Shown piece after piece: positions 56,928 through 64,000 of a DNA stretch of 64,000 nt. The stretch is from Plasmodium brasilianum (lineage: Eukaryota > Apicomplexa > Aconoidasida > Haemosporida > Plasmodiidae), in contig NC_090127.1 of the NCBI RefSeq assembly GCF_023973825.1, forward strand, positions 1,584,001 through 1,648,000, given 5' to 3'. Position 1 is the stretch's first letter. Each line of letters begins with the position of its first letter. Below the pieces are notes generated by a model that saw only the letters and a program-made list of their open reading frames with translations, was not told the origin of the DNA and did no database searches. The translations under genes and the position numbers were made by a program.

Positions 56928-58063
56928 AATGCAGTAATATTATAGTTTTAAAAAAATGCTAAACACTAGTAATAATAAAATTATATATATATATTTTATT
57001 AAAATGTAATAACAATTTTTTAGTTTAAAACTCTTGTTTTTTTTTTTAATGTTCATAATTTTTTATTAAATTTAAGAAATGTTACATATATTATAATATC
57101 ATAAAAAGATACTCATATAACCTACTGATTAACTGTTTTCCTGCACATCCATGCACTTTTTTTTAAAAGCAGTCAGAAAGAAAAAAATACATTACACATT
57201 ATATGTATGTATTATGTATGTATGTATGTATTATGTATGTATGTATGCAGTGTTTTTATATGTATATCATATAAAAAGATACACAACCATACATATAAAT
57301 AATGTTACAAAGGAAGACATTTAACACAAGGGAGAGAAGCTTGCGAAATAAGAGTAACATAGTATTAAAGAAAAAAAAATAGCATAAGCGGTCAGGTGTG
57401 TGTATATATACGTGGGGATGTATGTACGGGAAGAAACAACTTTAACTATTAAGTAAAATTTCGAAAAACTGATAGATAAAAATGTTATTACAACTAAATT
57501 TCCTTACGTTTTATTATTTCCCAGTTTATTTTTCAAATCATATAACCAACAGATTATTCAATTTAGATATTAGTTCAGCCTTTTATTACTTTTTTATAAA
57601 GAGTTTATTAGTTTCTGTTTATCATTTATCATATATCATCTATTTTATTTTTTTATAATTTTATTTCAACTAGTTATAAATCACTATTTTTAGTGAACAC
57701 ATTGAGAAATATTAGCTAAAACTTATATAGATAAGTGTGTAACGTATATATAAAAGTGAATAGCGTGTATATAAGCTTATGCATATCTAATGTATATGGA
57801 ATGTACACAGCGAATGTATATGGCATGTACACATCAAATGTCCACGACTCATACATATATGGAGCAGTATGTATCCGGTCGTTTTTGAAGTGAAAGCCCA
57901 GTAAACACACTCCAGAATAATAAATGTATTAAAATTTTTTTGACATATTCTTTCATTTTCCTTTTGTACTAAAACACTTTTTCAAAAGAATATTAATAAT
58001 AGATGTATGTATGGACTTTAGAGAAGTAAAAAAATTTTTTTAAGTTTGATGTGTAGATGAAAA

Positions 58064-59881
58064 ATGATAGATGCTTTATATATTTTTTTTATAAGTGGGC
58101 AGTTATTAATACAGAGAAATTATAGAAATGTAACAAGAAAAAATGATTTAAGTTATTATATAAACAAATATATTAAAACAAAAAGATTTTTTGAACATCC
58201 TATAATAGAAATAAATAACGTATTTTTTCTAAATGTGAGTATTAACGAAATTGTTATAACCGTTTCGACAAGAAGTAATTCAAATATATGTTTGATTTTT
58301 AATTTTATATATAAATTTATAGAAATATTAAATTATTTTTTTAATAATGAAATATCAGGAATAAACATTGTCAATAATTTTGTTCTTATATATGAAATAT
58401 GCGATGAAATAATAGACTATGGATATCCACAAACGTTAGAAGTAAATATTTTAAAAAATAGTTTACTTAATAAAGTGAAATATTATAGTAGGACTTCGAA
58501 ATATTTTCAGAAATTATCAAGTGAACTTAGAAACGCAAATAGTTTAATTGAAGATATTGTACACGATACAAATATACAAAACCAGAATGAAACTCTACAT
58601 ATGAAATATTACAATGCAAATAACAAAGATAGTTATAAAAAAAATAGTATAAAAAATACAAAGAGCTATGATTTAAATGAGAAAAATAAATTAAAATATA
58701 TAGGTAAAGAAACGTTAAATAGAATTAAAAACAAAATTATAAATAATAATAAACCCACAAATAATTTTAATTATATAACAGGTAATTGTACTTGGAGAAA
58801 CAATAATATATATTATAAAAAAAATGAAATATATATAGACATAGTGGAGATATTAAATGTAACAATAAATAGCAATAATTTGATGTATGCACACATAAAT
58901 GGCAAAGTGACGTTAAAGTGTTTCTTGTCCGGTATGCCTATATGTGAGCTAAGTACAAATAATAAAATTAATTTGTTAACAAATAGTCATAATAGTAACT
59001 TTAACAGCAACAGTATGAACAACAAAAACGATAACACGAGTAGCGGTAAAAATATAATGAAAATTAAGTCAAATCAAACTAATAGTAGAAGAAAAAATGC
59101 GAATGATGAAAAAGAAAATGAGGATATTATTATTGATAATTGCATATTTCATCATTGTGTAACACTCTCTAAATATGAAAATAGTAAACTTATTACTTTT
59201 ACACCACCTGACGGTTCATTCGAATTAATGAGATATACAATTACTAAAAATATACAAATACCATTTCATATTGTTGCTATTTATAATCCTATACTTCAAT
59301 ATTCTAAATCATTAGGTAGGAAATTTTCCTTGAAAATGTTAACAAATAATAACAAAAATATATATGGAGAATATAAAAATTCAAACAGATATGAATATGC
59401 TGTTACCATTAAATCAAATTATAAAGGAAATATGCATGCTGCTGATGTTGTTATAAAAATACCGATTTATAAATTCTCAGAAAATGTACAAGTTAAATAT
59501 AAATCAATTGGAAAAACTGAATTTAATAATATTGAAAGTATTGTCACTTGGAGAATTAAAAAATTTTCTAGTTCTAGTGAGCATCATATCAAAATACACT
59601 TAACGTTAGAAAATCAAAACCAAATATACTCAAATATGAATAATACGCAAAAAGTAGATGACCTTTCCAAAGTAGTATTACAAGTACATAAAGTTAAAAA
59701 TATGAATACTGTGAAATTTTTAAATACGTACAAATTACCAATAACACTAAGTTTTAAAATTCCTATGTTTACCTCCAGTGGTATGTATATAAGGTATTTA
59801 AAGGTTTTTGAAAAATCGAATTATAAAATAATTAAGTGGATAAAATATTTAACGGAGTCGGGTATATATCAATATAAATGA
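58064..59881 (+). CDS. AP-2 complex subunit mu
   Basis: Single exon, 605 residues. The N-terminal longin-like domain (1-145) starts MIDALYIFFISGQLLIQRNY and contains VLIYEICDEIIDYGYPQ, the mu-adaptin pattern. The mu homology domain starts near 250 (KKNEIYIDIVEILNVTINSN). It has FTPPDGSFELMRYTI near 384-398 and VTWRIKKFSSSSEHHIKI near 500, and ends SGMYIRYLKVFE and IIKWIKYLTESGIYQYK. Yeast and animal mu subunits are about 435 residues. The excess is a linker and an Asn/Ser-rich insertion near 310-360. The AP-2 rather than AP-1/3/4 call comes from the gene order next to PTRAMP and from overall likeness, so the subtype is less certain than the family. In P. falciparum AP-2 mu acts in endocytosis near the Kelch13 compartment and variants of it have been linked to artemisinin response. 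Confidence 0.9.
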   Translation: MIDALYIFFISGQLLIQRNYRNVTRKNDLSYYINKYIKTKRFFEHPIIEINNVFFLNVSINEIVITVSTRSNSNICLIFNFIYKFIEILNYFFNNEISGINIVNNFVLIYEICDEIIDYGYPQTLEVNILKNSLLNKVKYYSRTSKYFQKLSSELRNANSLIEDIVHDTNIQNQNETLHMKYYNANNKDSYKKNSIKNTKSYDLNEKNKLKYIGKETLNRIKNKIINNNKPTNNFNYITGNCTWRNNNIYYKKNEIYIDIVEILNVTINSNNLMYAHINGKVTLKCFLSGMPICELSTNNKINLLTNSHNSNFNSNSMNNKNDNTSSGKNIMKIKSNQTNSRRKNANDEKENEDIIIDNCIFHHCVTLSKYENSKLITFTPPDGSFELMRYTITKNIQIPFHIVAIYNPILQYSKSLGRKFSLKMLTNNNKNIYGEYKNSNRYEYAVTIKSNYKGNMHAADVVIKIPIYKFSENVQVKYKSIGKTEFNNIESIVTWRIKKFSSSSEHHIKIHLTLENQNQIYSNMNNTQKVDDLSKVVLQVHKVKNMNTVKFLNTYKLPITLSFKIPMFTSSGMYIRYLKVFEKSNYKIIKWIKYLTESGIYQYK

Positions 59882-61054
59882 AACGCATTTGTAAACCTAC
59901 ATCCCCATTTTAATAATATGCATATATATATATATGTATTTTTATCGTTTGTTTGTACATGTGAGAGCGTGCCACCATTATTAGAACGCTCCTCTTTTTG
60001 CCTTTCCGCCTTCGTGGTTAGCAAGTTGCACCTATGTAAATATACATATATATGTAAAATACATATGTATTATATACATGTTTGTGTAATCTTGCATTCC
60101 TGTAAACATGTGTATGTGCTTATATTTATAAATGTGAGCAAATTCTTAAATTTATAAATTAGCTTACATAACTACTTATGATGATATACATTGCAATTTT
60201 TTTTTTTTTTTTTTCTTTTTATTGTAACCCAGAGTTATGTGTACCCATGCGTACATATACATATGCCTAAATATTTATATATATATATATATATATATAT
60301 TTGTATTTAAACTTATGTACATATGTTTGTATACATGCATAAAATTACCGTTTTAAAATTTTTCATTTTAAAAAACATTATTGTGCTTTTAAAGCAATTT
60401 TTTTTTTATTGCGTATTTGTATTTGTGCCTTTCACTTTAATTTTTATTTCATGCCCAATGTGAACGCAATTATATGATTAACACATATTATTGTATACCC
60501 ATTGCTAATTTCTCCTTAATCTTTTTTACATATATTTATGCAACTTAAGTATGCATGAAAATATTCCAATGAACTGTTTTTTTTTTTTTTTTTCATTATC
60601 CTATAATGTTAATAGATATGTTGCTTAAATCTTTTCTTTTATTTTTACAAGAAATTTTTACAGTTTTTACTAGTAATATGTTTATCAAGCTATTGTTATA
60701 TTTTATATAATATATTAATAAAAATAAATATTTTGACTAACATATTTATAGCATTTGTTTTTAATAAGGTTTAAGATGATTTTTTTTTTTAAATTATATC
60801 TTATATAAAAAAAATTAACATGTATTTTAAATAAAAAATTAACCAAAAAAAAAAAATATATAATATGCTATAAACTTTAAGAATAAAAACGATAATTTTG
60901 TAATATAAGGAAATCTTTTTATTTTTTTATCTTTTTTTTTTTTTTCATTATTAGAGTATTTTTTTTTATTATCATATTATTTCGTGTATAGACAGATGGC
61001 AGGTATTACAAATAACTAAAACAGCATAGGTTTAAAATGAAAAGAAATGTAAGC

Positions 61055-61097
<43 letters not shown>

Positions 61098-61161
61098 TAT
61101 TACGTATGTATACATATACAATGTATGTAACCTTGTATTATTTTGATGAAAACCTATAATT
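59882..61161. other. Intergenic region between convergent genes
   Basis: About 1.3 kb after AP-2 mu (+) and before the end of the transporter gene (-). (AT)n at 60280-60300 and 61057-61094, poly(T) at 60199-60214 and 60577-60593. 3' UTRs only as far as I can see. Confidence 0.65.
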
Positions 61162-61549
61162 TTATTTGGACGCATAGCCATATAGGATGGTACCAATCAT
61201 GGATATGGCTATGCCAATAGATGAGCTAAAATTAACATTTTCTCCAAAAAATATCTGAAAAGGTTAGAGTACATATATACAAAATAAGTATATATATATA
61301 TATATATGTATATAAAGATATGTAATTGGAATACACTGTGTAATGCACTACACTAGCAACAAAAAGTAATAAATAAATATATATATTGCACGTATATGCT
61401 CAAGTACATCCGTGTGTTCATATACTTATTATGTATTATATACCGATCCAATAATCAAAATTATTGCTTCTCTTCCAATAAAGACTATACTCAGTGTTAC
61501 TGATGAAGTGCAAGCTAAAAACAAATGAGAATAAGAATGGGTATAAATA

Positions 61550-61626
<77 letters not shown>

Positions 61627-63171
61627 AAGTTTACATATATCCAAACAAAGTAAAAATGTTCTAATTGAACTATTCCACTTTTTCAACGTATGTTCAGAAA
61701 ATATATTTTTATCTTTTTTTAAATTATTTACATATCAAGGAGAATTCAGCTAAAATTAAAAATATACTAGTTAATGCACCAACAGATACCAGGAACAGTG
61801 ATGTAAAAATCTGCTCAATAGTTAAAAGATTACTGTTGTAATCTAATTAGAAAAAGGGATAATACTGAAATTTAATATGATGCATATTGTATATATATAT
61901 ATTAATACATTATATGTAAAACTGTTGAAATTTTTTTTATTAAATAAAATGATCGAAATTTCCTTTTTCCTTTTGCTTCACCCTTAATAATGCAGGTTAA
62001 ATCAATGAGAAGTGTGGGGATTACTGCATAAAATTAAGAATAAAAAAATTATATGTTCAGTTGAATATATATATTAGAAAAAGACACGAGGTGAAATTTT
62101 TGTGATATGCACCAGAATATATATGTACATATATATATATATACTTATTTATAAATATATATATACATTCTTACTTATAATAAACAATGCTACTTGATAG
62201 ATGTGCAAAAGAATTATATGTGGCTTCATTGTTGTAGATCTTAAAAGAACGTTTGTAAAGACCCACTTAAAAGATGATGCGATAACAGATATTACCAACA
62301 AGAAAATTCTAAAATAATAAAATTTAACATAAGAGCATTTATTAAAATAAAATCATAAAAAAGTAATAAATTCTGCATATCTTATTGTATTTTTTCACTT
62401 TTTTATTCTTTCATTTTTGCAGTTTTCCATTTTTATCTTTTTCTTTTACCCAAATAAACTATCTATTTTTAATGTAGTAATGCTCATAATAACGCCCAAT
62501 AATATTGTTAGCTGAACAAAAAACGATATAAAAAAGGTGTTTTAAATTATAAAAAACTATTCTATTTATATATAAAGTAAACAAATATGTATATATAATT
62601 TATTTTACTAACAATTGAACACAATAGTGAGCATTTGAACTCCTTTAAACCTAAATAAATTTGGTAAAATTAAAAAAAAAAAAAAATTAAAATAATATGA
62701 CAACTATTTTTTTTCTCAAAATAAATTGCTGAATTTTTCTATAAATAAACGAACCAAATTTAATTGATAAGAAATATATTAATATTAGGGAACTCGATTT
62801 AATGACAGAAATGACTGGAATTTCTAAGTAAGAATAGGCGCTATTTCCTGTTACAACACTCAGTCCTGATAACGCAGATACTGAAAAAATAAAACATGCC
62901 ATATATTGTTGACAATAAAAATAACAATAAAAAAAAAAAAGTAACAACAAGGCAATGGTAATACAACAATATATTTTAACATGAGTAATGCAAAAAAATA
63001 TTTATGATACTTACTCGAAATGATATATTTTATATACTCCTTCCGCGTTAAATTTGTTGTACTTTTCACTTTCGAAAAGAAAATTACCTAAATAAAATTA
63101 GTTCATACAAAAATTTATTTTTAGGGGGAACCATATCAACGAGGAGAGGCGTAATATGGGTATATGTATCC

Positions 63172-63214
<43 letters not shown>

Positions 63215-64000
63215 ACGAAAATAAAAATGGTTTTCCACTAATTTTGATATCACACAAGTACATGCGTTCTTTTTTGCGCTTAATCATACAAACAGGCATA
63301 TACATAATACACGTATACATCCTTAAATGCATGCATATAAATTTTGGTCTGATTTTTTCCTACTATTCTTAAGATAAGATACATAACAAGAAATTCGAAT
63401 AGGGTTACAATTTGAGTATAATTAAATTTTTTCACAAAAATAATATATTTTGTTATAGATGTACTAAACGTACCGAATGAAAAAATTGAAGAAACAAGTA
63501 TGATAAATTTTATTACATTTACAAATACATCCTTTTTTATAATAAAATCTTTTCGTTTTGATGGAACAGAATCATTCACTCCATTATCTTCTTTTATATC
63601 TTTCATGTCATATATTTTATATTCTTTAATATCATTTTTCATTGAATTTTCATAATTCGTATCTTGATCTAAATTATGTTCAGGTAATATTTTGTATTTC
63701 TTTTTATAAATCTTTAGTTGTTTCTTCAGATAACTCCCTCTTTTTTTCTTTGCTTTTTTTTTCCTATTTTCTGATAAATAACTTGATCTTATCGAACTTA
63801 AATCTACGAAACTGTCCACACCCCTGTTATTACTACTATTATAAGATTCTACATCAAATAAATAATATTCTATAGTATTCCCATTTTTTTTAGTCTTTTT
63901 TTCGTTGTCATCATTTATATTTTCTTCTATATCATTTATGTTTATATCATTTATATTTATACCATTAACAGTTGAACTCTCTGCAGTAATATCATCTTTT
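61162..64000 (-). CDS. DMT-superfamily sugar-phosphate/nucleotide-sugar transporter (5' end beyond window)
   Basis: Ten exons on the minus strand, phases all consistent: beyond 64000 to 63364, then 63087-63015, 62880-62755, 62650-62613, 62511-62450, 62308-62175, 62023-61982, 61842-61732, 61514-61444 and 61254-61162. The first exon stays open to the right edge, so the start is missing. It encodes a long hydrophilic N terminus before the first membrane helices (VNVIKFIILVSSIFSFGTF). The rest is a run of helices with TPT-like segments: LEIPVISVIKSSSLILIYFL, LTILLGVIMSITTLKID, ASSFKWVFTNVLLRS, VTLSIVFIGREAIILIIGS, IFFGENVNFSSSIGIAISM and the end LYGYASK. This fits the triose-phosphate/nucleotide-sugar translocator family (about ten helices). 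The substrate and membrane cannot be told. The C terminus has no clear retention signal except a short Ala-Ser-Lys end. It shares no special context with AP-2 mu beyond convergence. Confidence 0.87.
61547..61622. repeat. (AAAT)n-(AT)n compound microsatellite in a transporter intron
   Basis: About eleven AAAT units followed by about fifteen AT units, lying between the exons 61444-61514 and 61732-61842. It is intronic and probably length-polymorphic. Confidence 0.9.

Larger units (their letters stand above)
55168..58063. other. 2.9 kb intergenic region between divergent genes
   Basis: It must hold the promoters of symplekin (-) and AP-2 mu (+). Contents: a 12-bp G+C-containing palindrome AATACCGGTATT at 55734-55745, poly(A) at 55619-55639, the 19-bp minisatellite and the 41-nt poly(A) listed separately, a (ATGT)n patch near 57200-57246, and a 26-bp imperfect duplication around 57788-57842. 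No coding region is supported on either strand. Confidence 0.6.

Noticed and set aside
1..64000. CRISPR arrays, insertion sequences, prophage, bacterial operons
   Set aside because: The window is eukaryotic nuclear DNA. The tandem repeats have no spacers, and no transposase, integrase or terminal inverted repeats were seen.
1..64000. Subtelomeric multigene families (var, pir, fam and similar) and telomere repeats
   Set aside because: No such domain or two-exon pattern, and no GGGTT[T/C]A arrays, were found. The genes are conserved internal ones.

Overview
This window is nuclear DNA of a malaria parasite (genus Plasmodium). Intergenic DNA is extremely A+T rich, with long poly(dA:dT) tracts and (AT)n runs. 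The genes carry Asn/Lys/Glu-rich low-complexity insertions and small A/T-rich GT-AG introns. Two genes are apicomplexan surface-protein types: PTRAMP and a second thrombospondin-repeat (TSR) protein. The order PTRAMP, TSR protein, symplekin, AP-2 mu, DMT transporter fits the central chromosome 12 block of P. falciparum as I remember it. I cannot fix the species from sequence alone. There are no subtelomeric gene families, so this is a chromosome-internal housekeeping region.

Layout: a tRNA-Pro(CGG) at 127-197, then about 4 kb of non-coding DNA with minisatellites. Next come a zuotin/DNAJC2-type ribosome-associated chaperone (4393-7581, +), a small basic mS38-like mitoribosomal candidate (8983-9489, -), a multi-exon SPO11 (10227-13156, -), the five-RRM rRNA-processing protein MRD1/RBM19 (13994-17239, +), an EngA/Der double GTPase with a leader peptide (18766-21390, +) and an unrecognised 948-residue protein (21915-24761, -). 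A 4.6 kb A+T desert follows, then a small unrecognised gene (29356-30006, +) and a possible coiled-coil exon (31530-31722, -). After that come APC10 (32194-33237, +), an Iwr1-like protein (33679-35094, -), DPH3 (36050-36295, -), a four-exon DeSI/PPPDE peptidase with a PUB-like domain (37805-39650, +), PTRAMP (41847-42920, +), a five-exon TSR type I membrane protein (45261-47166, +), symplekin (47776-55167, -), AP-2 mu (58064-59881, +) and a ten-exon DMT-family transporter that runs off the right edge (61162 to beyond 64000, -).

These genes do not form an operon. Two themes recur: RNA and ribosome biogenesis (MRD1, zuotin, DPH3, Der, mS38-like, Iwr1, symplekin) and sexual or division biology (SPO11, APC10). 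The adjacent PTRAMP and TSR genes form a surface-protein pair. Splice sites for SPO11, the DeSI protein, the TSR protein, symplekin and the transporter were worked out by hand from reading phase and family conservation, and coordinates are given in each entry. The points most worth checking are the TSR protein beside PTRAMP, the PPPDE+PUB fusion, an APC10 without the usual IR tail, the mS38-like and Iwr1-like assignments, a small unannotated-looking coiled-coil exon, and an isolated G+C-rich patch at 25.86 kb in the desert that looks like a structured RNA.
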